Positions 1 through 8,677 of a stretch of 64,000 nt of DNA are shown here, piece by piece. Under the pieces are notes generated by a model that was not told where the DNA came from, searched no databases, and saw only the letters and a list, made by a program, of their open reading frames with translations. How positions within the stretch are numbered: the first letter of the stretch is position 1; each line of letters begins with the position of its first letter. Position numbers and translations under genes: made by a program. This DNA is from Pseudomonas pergaminensis (GTDB lineage Bacteria > Pseudomonadota > Gammaproteobacteria > Pseudomonadales > Pseudomonadaceae): positions 248,001 through 312,000 of the forward strand of contig NZ_CP078013.2 of the NCBI RefSeq assembly GCF_024112395.2. The letters run 5' to 3'.

Positions 1-1132
1 ACTTCCAGCGCACCGGGTCGTGCAGGGTGTGGACGCGGGCGTTGCGCCAGTGACGGTCGAGGCCGTGCTCGGCCAGGGTCGCCTGGCTGCCGGCGAGTTC
101 GAACAAGGTGCTGCCGGCGGCCAGGGAGATTTCGGTGCTCAAGGCGCGCACTTCGGCGACGGCAATCGAGGCCGCCGCCACCGTCTCGGCATTGCTGTCG
201 GCCTGGGCGCGGTCGAGGAATTCGCCGGAGCGTTCCAGCAGCGCTTCGGCGGCGTGCAGGCGGATGCTCAGGTGGCCGAAGCTTTTCAGGGTCAGCGGGT
301 CTTCGGTGGCCTTGTCGTTGCCGGCGTCGATCCACGGGCGGGTCTTGGTGCGCACGAAGTGCAGCGCATCTTCGAAGGCCGCGCGGGCGATACCGGTGTC
401 GATGGCGGCGTGAAGAATCTGCGCCAGGGGGCCGACCGTGGTCGGGCGCTCGAAAGCGCTCTGGAACGGGATCACGTCTTGCGCCGCGACCCACACGTTG
501 TCGAACACCACCGAACCGCTGCCGGTGGTGCGCTGGCCGAAGCCGCTCCAGTCATCGATCACGCTCAGGCCTTCGCTGTCGCGCGGGACAAAGGCGAGGT
601 GCTGCACGCCATGTTCATCCACCACCGAGGTGGGAATGCGTTGAGCGTAGATCGCACCGGTGGAATAGAACTTGCGGCCGCAGATACGGAAACCGTCACC
701 GTCGCGGGTGATTTTGGTGACGCGGTCATGGGCGGTCTTGGTGCCCAGTTCCGCCAGGGCGTTGCCGAAACGCTGGCCGGCCAATACTTCGGCGTACAGG
801 CGCTGTTGTTGCGCCGGGCTGCCGTTCACACGCAGCACTTCCAGGGCATAGAAATGGTTTTGCGGGATCTGGCCCAGGGACGCATCCGCCTGGGCGATCA
901 GGGCGATAACCTTGGCCAGGGTGACGTTGGAAACGCCCGCGCCGCCGAATTCCTTGGGTACGCTGATGCCCCACAGGCCGGAGCGCGAGAATACGTCCAG
1001 TTCGGGCAAGGGCAGGCGGCGCTCGCGATCACGCTGGGCGCTGTCGCGGCGGAAGTCTTCGGCCAGGTCGCTGGCGACAATAAGGGCTTGTTCGTCGCTG
1101 GTAATGACCGCGACGGGGTGAGAGAAAGTCAT
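1..1132 (-). CDS. SfnB-family sulfur-acquisition flavin oxidoreductase (3' end cut by window edge)
   Basis: The visible N-terminal 377 residues have the acyl-CoA dehydrogenase fold of the SfnB family, FMN/FAD-dependent enzymes induced in sulfur limitation and linked to sulfone or sulfonate desulfurisation. Visible signatures include the GQIPQNHF stretch, the IDDWSGFGQRTTGSG stretch that shapes the flavin/substrate site, and the C-terminal RHWRNARVHTLHDPVRW motif at the window edge. Start ATG at 1132 follows GGAGAACATC. It lies 24 nt downstream of a paralogue on the same strand, so the two are probably cotranscribed. The closing residues and stop lie outside the window. Family assignment is firm; the substrate is unknown. 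Confidence 0.85.
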   Translation of the reverse strand, partial: MTFSHPVAVITSDEQALIVASDLAEDFRRDSAQRDRERRLPLPELDVFSRSGLWGISVPKEFGGAGVSNVTLAKVIALIAQADASLGQIPQNHFYALEVLRVNGSPAQQQRLYAEVLAGQRFGNALAELGTKTAHDRVTKITRDGDGFRICGRKFYSTGAIYAQRIPTSVVDEHGVQHLAFVPRDSEGLSVIDDWSGFGQRTTGSGSVVFDNVWVAAQDVIPFQSAFERPTTVGPLAQILHAAIDTGIARAAFEDALHFVRTKTRPWIDAGNDKATEDPLTLKSFGHLSIRLHAAEALLERSGEFLDRAQADSNAETVAAASIAVAEVRALSTEISLAAGSTLFELAGSQATLAEHGLDRHWRNARVHTLHDPVRWK

Positions 1133-1156
1133 GATGTTCTCCAGAGGTCTGGTCGG

Positions 1157-2398
1157 TCAGATCCAGGAATGGCGAGCCGGCAAGGTACCGTTCAATCGAT
1201 AGGCGCCGATGGCGTGATACTTCCAGCGCACCGGGTCGTGCAGGGTGTGCACGCGGGCGTTGCGCCAATGACGGTCGAGGTTGAATTCGGCAAGGGTGGC
1301 GCGGCTGCCGGCCAGTTCGAAGAGCTTTTCGCTGACCAGCAGCGCCACTTCGGTGGTCAGTACCTTCGCCTCGGCCACCGCAATGGATGCGCGCGCAGCG
1401 GACTGCGCGGTGATCGGCGCGGCGCTGACCTGGTCCAGCACCTGGCCGGCCTTGCGCAGCAGGGCTTCGGCGGCGTGCAGTTCGATCTTCAGCTTGCCGA
1501 TGTCGGCGATTACATACAGGTCATCGCTGGCGCGTTCGACCTTGGCGTCGATCCATGGGCGCGAGCGCTCACGCACGAAGGCGATGGTGTCATCCAGCGC
1601 GCCACGGGCGATGCCGGCGTCGATGGCCGCCTGGATCAGCTGCGAGACGGCGCCCTGGATAGTCGGGGTTTCGCCGATGCGCCAGTTCTCAACTACCAGC
1701 TCCGCGTCCACCGGCACCTTGTCCAGCAGCACGGTGCCGCTGGCGGTGGTGCGCTGGCCGAAGCCGGACCAATCGTCAATTATGCGCAGGCCTTCGGTGC
1801 CACGACGCACGAACGCCATGACTTGCTTGCCGTCATCGTTCAGGGCCTTCACGGCCACCCAATGGGCAAACAATGCGCCGGTGGAATAGAACTTCTGGCC
1901 GCTGATCACATAACCGTCACCCTCGGCGGTGATGCGCGCCTTGAGTTCCAGAGTGTTCTTGGTGCCGCGTTCCGGGCCGCCATTGCCGATGCGCCAGCCG
2001 TCGAGGACGCTCTGGAACAGCTGCTTTTTCTGGCGTTCGGTGGCGGCGCCCTGCAACAGGTGCAGGATGCCGAAATGGTTCTGCGGGATCTGCCCGAGGG
2101 CCGGGTCTGCCGCGCTGATGATCGCGAACACGTCGGCCAGGGTCACGAACGACACCTGCGGCCCGCCGTACTCACGGGGAATGGAAATACTGCCCAGCCC
2201 ACTGCGGGTGAACTGCTCGATCTGTGCCCACGGCAGCTTGCGTTGCTGGTCGCGTTTGGCGGCTTGCAGGCGTGCAGCCTGGGCCAGCTCATGGGCAGCC
2301 TTCAGCGCCTCTGCATCGTTGCGCAGCACGGCGGCCGGCAACAGCAGGGGAGCGACATCCAGATCACTCTGGGGGGGTGTTAGAGCCAAGTTAGACAT
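1157..2398 (-). CDS. SfnB-family sulfur-acquisition flavin oxidoreductase
   Basis: This 413-residue protein is a complete SfnB-like acyl-CoA dehydrogenase-fold enzyme. It carries GQIPQNHF, IIDDWSGFGQRTTASG and, near residues 375-394, the HWRNARVHTLHDPVRW motif. Family members are cytoplasmic flavin enzymes thought to act with reduced flavin and oxygen on organosulfur compounds. The ATG is preceded by AAGGAG. Its start overlaps the stop of a 20-codon upstream reading frame as TGATG, suggesting translational coupling. The downstream neighbour is a paralogue. Position beside cystine and taurine transport genes supports a role in sulfur starvation. The exact substrate cannot be read from the sequence. 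Confidence 0.87.
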   Translation of the reverse strand: MSNLALTPPQSDLDVAPLLLPAAVLRNDAEALKAAHELAQAARLQAAKRDQQRKLPWAQIEQFTRSGLGSISIPREYGGPQVSFVTLADVFAIISAADPALGQIPQNHFGILHLLQGAATERQKKQLFQSVLDGWRIGNGGPERGTKNTLELKARITAEGDGYVISGQKFYSTGALFAHWVAVKALNDDGKQVMAFVRRGTEGLRIIDDWSGFGQRTTASGTVLLDKVPVDAELVVENWRIGETPTIQGAVSQLIQAAIDAGIARGALDDTIAFVRERSRPWIDAKVERASDDLYVIADIGKLKIELHAAEALLRKAGQVLDQVSAAPITAQSAARASIAVAEAKVLTTEVALLVSEKLFELAGSRATLAEFNLDRHWRNARVHTLHDPVRWKYHAIGAYRLNGTLPARHSWI

Positions 2399-2460
2399 CA
2401 GCGCCGCTCCTTGGCTGCACGTAATGCCCTGGCGTTACGCACCGGGGTAATTCTGACCAT
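2398..2460 (-). CDS. possible 20-residue leader peptide upstream of the SfnB-like gene
   Basis: The frame starts with ATG, preceded by GAGGT four bases upstream. It encodes 20 residues rich in Arg and Ala (begins MVRITPVRNAR, ends KERR). Its TGA stop overlaps the next ATG as TGATG. The overlap and the ribosome-binding site argue for translation. It contains no cysteine or methionine run, so a classical sulfur attenuator is not evident. It may only couple translation or hold open the downstream AAGGAG, which sits inside the frame. Not seen as a known gene. Confidence 0.45.
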   Translation of the reverse strand: MVRITPVRNARALRAAKERR

Positions 2461-2585
2461 ACCGACCTCGCATTCAATGAAATAAAAACAGAAAAATCAG
2501 GAATGTCCGGTGGTCCGGTGCATATACCCTAAGCGTGTTAAATATTTAAATAAACTAACTTTTGGGAATATGCATAGAAGGTCTG
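2461..2585 (-). promoter_or_regulatory. AT-rich upstream region of the SfnB-like pair
   Basis: Between two minus-strand genes, the 2535-2562 stretch is strikingly AT-rich (TTAAATATTTAAATAAA) against GC-rich surroundings. Such tracts precede sulfur-starvation genes bound by CysB-type regulators. Regulator and exact promoter boxes are inferred, not resolved. Confidence 0.35.
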
Positions 2586-3350
2586 TCACCCCGGTTCGCA
2601 AGGTGAACCGATAGGGCGTGGCTGATAGATCAGCGCCGTCCCGGCGGGCCGGGACTCTGCCTCGCTGGCGATGCGCAGCGTGCGGGAGGGTGCCCAGCGT
2701 GAATTGTTGCCGACGCGGTCAAGAATGCAGTACGTCACTTCCAGCCGACAGTCGTCTCCCGCTTCGATAATCAGCGTCGAGGGCACCCATACCTGTACCG
2801 CCATGCCGACTTCCCTGGCCCGGATTTTCGGCAGGTCCAGGCGCACATCGCCCCAGCGCAAGGTGATGGCATCGCCGGTGGTCATGTGCAGGTAGGGCTC
2901 GATGGTCAGGGGAATACCGCGCCGTACCTGGCTGGCGTTGACGCCGTAGCGGCGGATGGTGTCGGGCAGACCCACGGGGGCGAGGTTCTGGTTTTCGTCA
3001 CAGCAAAGGGGCGAGGGCTGGCCGCCTGGGCAACGGGTCTTTACACGCACTCGCGTGACGGCTGAGCGAGCAGGGGTATGGCCGACTTGCATGACCTGGT
3101 AATGCACCTGCGTCGGCCCCTCCAGCACAAAACTCTCTGGTACCCGCAGGTGAGTGAACTCGCCGATCTTGCCGGTGGTGATCCGACGTGAAGCGGCGAA
3201 ACAGTTGTTCCAGAACAGCTCGATCAGGTCGCCTTCATCCATGCCGGGATACGGCGGGATGTCGACCTGCAAGTGCGCGGCGGCCAGGGCATTGATGCCA
3301 TTGCCGACGGCCTGGGGCAGTGTCGGGGCGGTGAGCAGGGGGTGCGTCAT
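2586..3350 (-). CDS. hypothetical protein with two Ig-like beta repeats
   Basis: I do not recognise a named family. The start chosen is the ATG at 3350 (MTHPLL...), because AAGGAGATTACTT sits directly upstream; this gives 254 residues. No signal peptide or membrane segment is visible. Two parallel segments of about 100 residues can be aligned: GDLIELFWNNC...FVLEGPTQVHYQVMQ and GDAITLRWGDV...LIIEAGDDCRLEVTYCILD. Each looks like a beta-sandwich with a charged turn, resembling single Ig-like units seen in Pseudomonas adhesin-like or toxin-associated proteins. It stands alone between the SfnB-like genes and the tcy operon. Function unknown. Confidence 0.7.
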   Translation of the reverse strand: MTHPLLTAPTLPQAVGNGINALAAAHLQVDIPPYPGMDEGDLIELFWNNCFAASRRITTGKIGEFTHLRVPESFVLEGPTQVHYQVMQVGHTPARSAVTRVRVKTRCPGGQPSPLCCDENQNLAPVGLPDTIRRYGVNASQVRRGIPLTIEPYLHMTTGDAITLRWGDVRLDLPKIRAREVGMAVQVWVPSTLIIEAGDDCRLEVTYCILDRVGNNSRWAPSRTLRIASEAESRPAGTALIYQPRPIGSPCEPG

Positions 3351-3721
3351 AAGTAATCTCCTTGATGCAGCCAGCAGCAATCGCTCCGGACCTTTGGCGC
3401 AGGTGTGCGCGGTGGGCCGAACGAAACGATTCAGTGAATAGCCGGGATAGGATCCAATCCTCTGGGCGCTAGATAAGAGGGTTGGCCGAGGGGCGTCAAT
3501 GGCGGCAAAGGGCTAAACGGCGGTGTTGGCGTGATTCAGAAGGGTCTGACTGAGGCGGGGATATTCAGGCGGGTGCTGTGGGGTGTTTTTCAGGTTGGAA
3601 TGAGGACTTCGTGTAGGAACAGGCTTGTGTGGGAGCTGGCTTGCCTGCGAAGGCGTCGCCACGGTGAGACAGGTTCACCGAGGTGGCTGCGTCGCAGGCA
3701 AGCCAGCTCCCACACAAAGCC
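3351..3721. other. 371-bp intergenic region with one REPIN
   Basis: No coding frame with a credible start or codon use was found. The left part should hold the promoter of the Ig-like gene on the minus strand. The right part, up to the tcyN stop, is filled by an inverted repeat at 3629-3713. Confidence 0.6.
3629..3713. repeat. REPIN-type inverted repeat
   Basis: The 22-bp left arm (starts GTGGGAGCTGGCTTGCC) returns as its reverse complement at 3692-3713, separated by about 41 bp of imperfectly paired sequence. It is the same family as the elements near 6.1, 8.3, 13.5 and 17.2 kb. It lies just past the tcyN stop and could form a large RNA hairpin there. Confidence 0.9.
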
Positions 3722-4468
3722 TCAGTGGGCGAGGAATTTACTCAGGAACTGTTTGGTACGCTCTTCCTTGGGGTTGGCGAACAGTGCCTTGGCTTCGCCT
3801 TGCTCCACGATCACGCCCTTGTCGAAAAAGATCACCCGATTGGCCACATCGCGGGCGAAGCTCATCTCGTGGGTGACGATGACCATGGTGCGGTTTTCCT
3901 CGGCGAGGCTGCGAATGGTTGCCAGCACTTCGCCCACCAACTCCGGGTCGAGGGCCGAGGTGGGTTCGTCGAATAGAATCACCTCCGGCTCCATGGCCAG
4001 CGCCCGTGCAATGGCGACGCGCTGCTGTTGGCCACCGGACAGGCGCCGTGGGTAGGCGTCTTCCTTGCCCGCCAGGCCGACCCTGGCCAGCAGCTTGCGC
4101 CCCAGCGCAACAGCGGCCTCGCGGGGCATCTTCTTGACCACGGTGGGGCCTTCGATGACGTTTTCCAGCGCGGTGCGATGGGGGAACAGGTTGAAGCTCT
4201 GGAACACAAAACCCACGTGCTGGCGCAGGCGCCGCACCTGGCTCTGTTGCTGGTTGATCGGCTTGCTGGTGTCGATCTCGATGTCGCCCACCTTGATGCG
4301 ACCGCTGGTGGGTTGTTCGAGGAAATTCAGGCAGCGCAGGAAGGTGGTCTTGCCGGAACCGCTGGGGCCGATGATGGCGATGACTTCGCCTTCCTTGACC
4401 TCAAGGTCGATGCCGTTGAGCACCACCTGACCCTTGAATTGTTTGGTCAGTTTTTCAACCACGATCAT
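3722..4468 (-). CDS. tcyN: cystine ABC transporter ATP-binding protein TcyN
   Basis: This 248-residue cytoplasmic ATPase powers L-cystine import with TcyL and TcyJ. Walker [10 protein letters not shown] is at about residues 34-42, followed by the LSGGQQQR signature, the ILFDEP Walker B, and a THEMSFA switch histidine. Length and motifs fit the polar amino-acid importer class (formerly YecC). The start ATG is 3 nt after the tcyL stop, so the three tcy genes form one minus-strand operon in the order J-L-N. The neighbouring dcyD supports cystine/cysteine as substrate, as in enteric bacteria where dcyD lies in the same locus. Confidence 0.92.
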   Translation of the reverse strand: MIVVEKLTKQFKGQVVLNGIDLEVKEGEVIAIIGPSGSGKTTFLRCLNFLEQPTSGRIKVGDIEIDTSKPINQQQSQVRRLRQHVGFVFQSFNLFPHRTALENVIEGPTVVKKMPREAAVALGRKLLARVGLAGKEDAYPRRLSGGQQQRVAIARALAMEPEVILFDEPTSALDPELVGEVLATIRSLAEENRTMVIVTHEMSFARDVANRVIFFDKGVIVEQGEAKALFANPKEERTKQFLSKFLAH

Positions 4469-4471
4469 GCT

Positions 4472-5137
4472 TCAGGACTCCAGGTCATGCCGGTTGACCC
4501 GGTCTTCCAGACGATTCTGCAAATGCGCCAGGATGCTCGCCAGGATCCAGTAGATCAGGGCTGCGGACAGGTACATGGTGAAGATTTCGAAGGTCCGCGC
4601 AGACACCAGTTGGGCCTGGCGGAACAGCTCGGGCACCTGGATGGTGGCGGCCAGCGCCGTGTCCTTGACCAGCGAAATAAAGCTGTTGCCCAGCGGCGGC
4701 AGGGCTGTGCGCATCGCCTGCGGCAGGATGGCCCGGCGCAGGGTCTGCGCACGGGTCATGCCGATACTGGCGGCGGCTTCCCACTGGCCACGCTCGATGG
4801 AGCCGATGGCGGCGCGCAGGATTTCACAGGCGTAGGCTGCCATGTTCAGCGAAAAGCCGATCATGGCCGCCGGGATCGGATCCAGCTCGATGCCCACTTG
4901 CGGCAAGCCGTAGTAGATCAGGAACAGCTGTACCAGCAAGGGCGTGCCGCGAAAGAACGACACATAGACTCGGGCGAGCCAGCTCACCAACTTGAAGCGC
5001 GACAGGCGCATCAAGGCCAGGCCGAAGCCCAGCAGCAAGCCGAAAAACATCCCGCCGAGGCTGAGGATCACCGTGTAATACGCGCCCTTGAGCAGAAAGG
5101 GCGCGGAGTCCAGCGCGAGTTGGAAACCTGCTTCCAT
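4472..5137 (-). CDS. tcyL: cystine ABC transporter permease TcyL
   Basis: This 221-residue inner-membrane protein has several hydrophobic segments and the EAA cytoplasmic loop of amino-acid ABC permeases (WEAAASIGMTRAQTLRRAIL). The early FRGTPLLVQLFLIYYGLP stretch is typical of the HisM/YecS group. Its ATG overlaps the tcyJ stop as TAATG, indicating translational coupling. It would form the homodimeric channel for L-cystine. The specificity call rests on the adjacent genes as much as on the protein itself. Confidence 0.92.
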   Translation of the reverse strand: MEAGFQLALDSAPFLLKGAYYTVILSLGGMFFGLLLGFGLALMRLSRFKLVSWLARVYVSFFRGTPLLVQLFLIYYGLPQVGIELDPIPAAMIGFSLNMAAYACEILRAAIGSIERGQWEAAASIGMTRAQTLRRAILPQAMRTALPPLGNSFISLVKDTALAATIQVPELFRQAQLVSARTFEIFTMYLSAALIYWILASILAHLQNRLEDRVNRHDLES

Positions 5138-5931
5138 TATTGAGTGACGTCAGCGTTGAAGTACTTCTCGGACAGCTTCTTCAAAGTGCCGTCGGCGCGC
5201 AGTTTGTCGAGGGCCTTGTTCACAGCAGCCAGCAGTTCAGGCTCGCCTTTGCGCAGGGCAATACCAGCTTCCTGGCGGGAGAAGGCAGCACCTGCAGCAG
5301 CGGTGTCCTTGGCTTTCTTGGCATATTCCAGTGCAGCCAGGCGGTCAATCAGAATGGCGTCGACACGGCCGATGCGCAGGTCCTGGAACTTGGTTGGGTC
5401 ATCGTTATAGGTTTTGACGATGGCCTTCGGTTGGTTTTCCTTGAGCCATTGTTCGTAGTTGGTGCCCAGGCCCACACCGATTTTCTTGCCAGCCAGGTCG
5501 TCGGCGGTCTTGATGGTGTCGACGTTTTTCGCCAGGGTCAGCGCCTGGATACCAGAGACGGTGTAAGGCGTGGAGAAGTCGTATTTTTGCTTGCGTGCAT
5601 CGGAGATGGTCACTTGGTTGACCACCGCGTCCAGGCGCTTGGATTCCAGGGCCGCGAGGATGCCGTCCCATGGCGTCGCTTGCAGCTTGACCTTCACGCC
5701 CAGCTCTTTGGCCAGTGCTTCGGACAGTTCCACCTCGAAACCGGTGAGTTTGCCGCTTTCATCGACAAAGCTGAACGGTGGGTAGGTGCCTTCCAGGCCG
5801 ATCTTGATCTCGCCTGCTTTCTTGATGTTATCCAGCTGCTCGCCAGCCACTGCCTGGCCGAGCAGGCCAGCCCCGAGTGCCAGGCCCAAAGTGCCAACCA
5901 GCAATGTGCGACGGAATACAGAAATAGTCAT
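5137..5931 (-). CDS. tcyJ: cystine ABC transporter substrate-binding protein TcyJ
   Basis: This 264-residue periplasmic solute-binding protein starts with a Sec signal peptide (cleavage after about QAVAG). The mature part is a SBP family 3 amino-acid binding domain: EIKIGLEGTYPPFSFVDESG opens it and GFEVELSEALAKELG follows. It is the first gene of the tcyJLN operon, formerly named FliY. It would capture L-cystine, and perhaps related diamino-dicarboxylates, for TcyLN. The upstream AT-rich stretch suggests sulfur-responsive control. Confidence 0.93.
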   Translation of the reverse strand: MTISVFRRTLLVGTLGLALGAGLLGQAVAGEQLDNIKKAGEIKIGLEGTYPPFSFVDESGKLTGFEVELSEALAKELGVKVKLQATPWDGILAALESKRLDAVVNQVTISDARKQKYDFSTPYTVSGIQALTLAKNVDTIKTADDLAGKKIGVGLGTNYEQWLKENQPKAIVKTYNDDPTKFQDLRIGRVDAILIDRLAALEYAKKAKDTAAAGAAFSRQEAGIALRKGEPELLAAVNKALDKLRADGTLKKLSEKYFNADVTQ

Positions 5932-6039
5932 GAAGAGCCCCTGTGTTTTTATGGTGAGCGAAGCAGGTGACGCAGTAGTCGTATCCTGCCTTAAAGCGCG
6001 TAGCGCGTCTTCGCCTACGGCGCGACTATAAAGCGGGTT

Positions 6040-6100
6040 TTTAAGACTTGAAAATAATATAAATATAAATTGTTATTCTATTATTGAATATACGACCTAT
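6040..6100 (-). promoter_or_regulatory. AT-rich probable promoter region of tcyJLN
   Basis: A block of almost pure A/T (AATATAAATATAAATTGTTA and onward) lies about 110-165 nt upstream of the tcyJ start on the minus strand. It resembles the AT-rich blocks before the SfnB-like gene and tauA. A CysB-type activator site is plausible but not demonstrated. Confidence 0.4.
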
Positions 6101-6104
6101 TTAA

Positions 6105-6193
6105 TGTGGGAGCTGGCTTGCCTGCGATAGCGGTGCAAAGGTCAGCACATCAGTAGCTGACAGACCGCCATCGCAGGCAAGCCAGCTCCCACA
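6105..6193. repeat. REPIN-type inverted repeat
   Basis: Arms TGTGGGAGCTGGCTTGCC... and its reverse complement ending ...GGCAAGCCAGCTCCCACA flank about 45 bp. It is placed just 3' of dcyD, before the tcyJ promoter. Confidence 0.9.
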
Positions 6194-6212
6194 TTTTTTA
6201 GTCCGCGTTTAT

Positions 6213-7208
6213 TCAATTGAATACCGAGTTGTAGGCAAATAACGCCGGCGCCCCGCCGGTATGCAGGAAAATGATCGGACCCTCTTCAAAACGCTGACAC
6301 CCGATCCCATCCAACAAGCCGGCCATGGCCTTGCCAGTGTAGACCGGGTCCAGCAGCAGGCCTTCCTGGCTGGCGAGCAGCTTGATGGCTGCCAGCGTAC
6401 CGGCGTTCGGCTCGCCATAACGGGGGCCGAAGTATTCATCCCAGAGAATCACCTTGAACGCCTCGGGCACCTTTACACCCAGCAACTCGGCGGTGCGTTC
6501 GGCCAGGCCCTGCACTTTCGGGCGTTGGGCTTCGTCGGTGCGGGATACGGTGACGCCAACCACCGGCAGGTTCGGCAATACTTCGCTCAAGGCCAGGGCC
6601 AGGCCACTGTGGGTACCCGCGCTGCCGGACGCCAGCACCACGGCGGAAAACGCGATGCCGCTGGCTTCGATCTGCGCCGCCAGCTCTAGCCCGGCGCGCA
6701 CGTATCCCAGGGCGCCCAGGGCATTGGAGCCGCCGATAGGCACCAGGTACGGTTTCTTGCCGTTACTGCGCAGGCGGTCGGCGAGGGCGTTGAGCTGGTC
6801 GTCGACGTTGTCGAGGTTTTCCACCAATTCCACCTTGGCGTCGAACAGCTCCAGCAGCAGGCGGTTGCCGTTGCCCAGGTAGTTCGGGTCCTCGGTGCCG
6901 GTGGGGTTTTCGAGCAGCGCGACGCAGCCCAGGCCGAGTTTGGCGGCCAGCGCAGCGGTCTGGCGCACGTGGTTGGATTGAATCGCGCCGGCGGTCACCA
7001 GGGTATCGGCGCCCTGGGCGATCGCGTCGGCGGCGAGGTATTCGAGCTTGCGCAGCTTGTTGCCGCCCATGGCCAGCGGCGTGGTGTCGTCACGTTTTAC
7101 GTAGATGTCCCTGCCCGACCAGGCCGACAGCCGCTCGAGTTTTTCCAGGGCAGTGGCGCCGCCCAGCAGTTCCAGGCGGTTAAAACGGTCGAGCTGTTGT
7201 TTGATCAT
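6213..7208 (-). CDS. dcyD: D-cysteine desulfhydrase
   Basis: This 331-residue PLP enzyme of the ACC-deaminase / D-cysteine desulfhydrase family cleaves D-cysteine to pyruvate, ammonia and sulfide. The PLP lysine is Lys51 in [14 protein letters not shown]. The [17 protein letters not shown] segment and the glycine-rich [13 protein letters not shown] phosphate loop are typical. The related ACC deaminase cannot be fully excluded by eye, but position beside tcyJLN and epsC matches dcyD. It is a minus-strand gene diverging from epsC; the REPIN at its 3' end separates it from tcyJ. Confidence 0.9.
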   Translation of the reverse strand: MIKQQLDRFNRLELLGGATALEKLERLSAWSGRDIYVKRDDTTPLAMGGNKLRKLEYLAADAIAQGADTLVTAGAIQSNHVRQTAALAAKLGLGCVALLENPTGTEDPNYLGNGNRLLLELFDAKVELVENLDNVDDQLNALADRLRSNGKKPYLVPIGGSNALGALGYVRAGLELAAQIEASGIAFSAVVLASGSAGTHSGLALALSEVLPNLPVVGVTVSRTDEAQRPKVQGLAERTAELLGVKVPEAFKVILWDEYFGPRYGEPNAGTLAAIKLLASQEGLLLDPVYTGKAMAGLLDGIGCQRFEEGPIIFLHTGGAPALFAYNSVFN

Positions 7209-7374
7209 GGCTACGCACGGTTGCTAAGTGATGGGGCGACTATAGGCAGGCACTTTTCATCGGGCAACCGCCAATCGCTTATTCCGGATGGTTCTTGGTA
7301 TCACACCATTGGTTCTTAAGGGTGGCCAGGGTGCATACCGTAAAGTGAGCGCCATTACGTCAGGAGTGAATACC

Positions 7375-8301
<927 letters not shown>

Positions 8302-8320
8302 CGAACCCTCGCGAATCCCC

Positions 8321-8410
8321 TGTGGGAGCGGGCTTGCTCGCGAATGCGGAGTATCAGTCAATGGATTTATCGGCTGACACACCGTATTCGCGAGCAAGCC
8401 CGCTCCCACA
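8321..8410. repeat. REPIN-type inverted repeat
   Basis: Arms TGTGGGAGCGGGCTTGCTCG and the reverse complement ending GCCCGCTCCCACA flank about 45 bp. This subfamily (GCTCGCGAA inner part) recurs at 46.5 kb. Confidence 0.9.
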
Positions 8411-8555
8411 TTTGGAATGCATTCCAGATTTCACGCGGATTTGTGCCAGTAATCGCTGAACGATTTGCCTCTCGCGCCCGTCATACCAATCCTTGAGCTA
8501 GTGTAGGAATTATCTACCACTCAGCCATGCGATTAGTCCCAGACCGCCTTCCTAT

Positions 8556-8585
8556 GTTTAACTTGAATGTTCGTTCAAGTTAAAC
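8556..8585 (+). promoter_or_regulatory. perfect 30-bp palindromic operator before betT
   Basis: GTTTAACTTGAA and its exact reverse complement TTCAAGTTAAAC flank the 6-bp spacer TGTTCG. Two 12-bp perfect arms are typical of a TetR-type dimer site. TTGAA/TTCAA cores also occur in BetI operators in front of bet genes, so BetI or a relative is the leading guess (inference). Confidence 0.65.
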
Positions 8586-8677
8586 CCGGTGGTCCGCTGC
8601 CCGCTCACAACAGGAGGCTTACCTTTGCTGAGTCCGTTATTGACAGCCACATTCCCTTCCCTCGGGGTGCATCGTTC

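Larger units (their letters stand above)
8302..8677. other. 376-bp intergenic region upstream of the BCCT carrier
   Basis: The region holds a REPIN (8321-8410) behind epsC and a perfect palindrome at 8556-8585. About 90 bp of untranslated leader with no visible gene run from the palindrome to the betT start. Confidence 0.6.

Noticed and set aside
20..2383. Long plus-strand open frame of 787 codons opposite the SfnB-like genes
   Set aside because: It is the antisense shadow of two recognisable genes. Its protein is a low-complexity Gly/Ala/Gln/Val series with no domain. High GC keeps the antisense frame open.
3629..3713. Repeats spread over the window considered as a CRISPR array
   Set aside because: Copies are dispersed singles with inverted arms, not regularly spaced direct repeats with spacers, and no cas gene is present.
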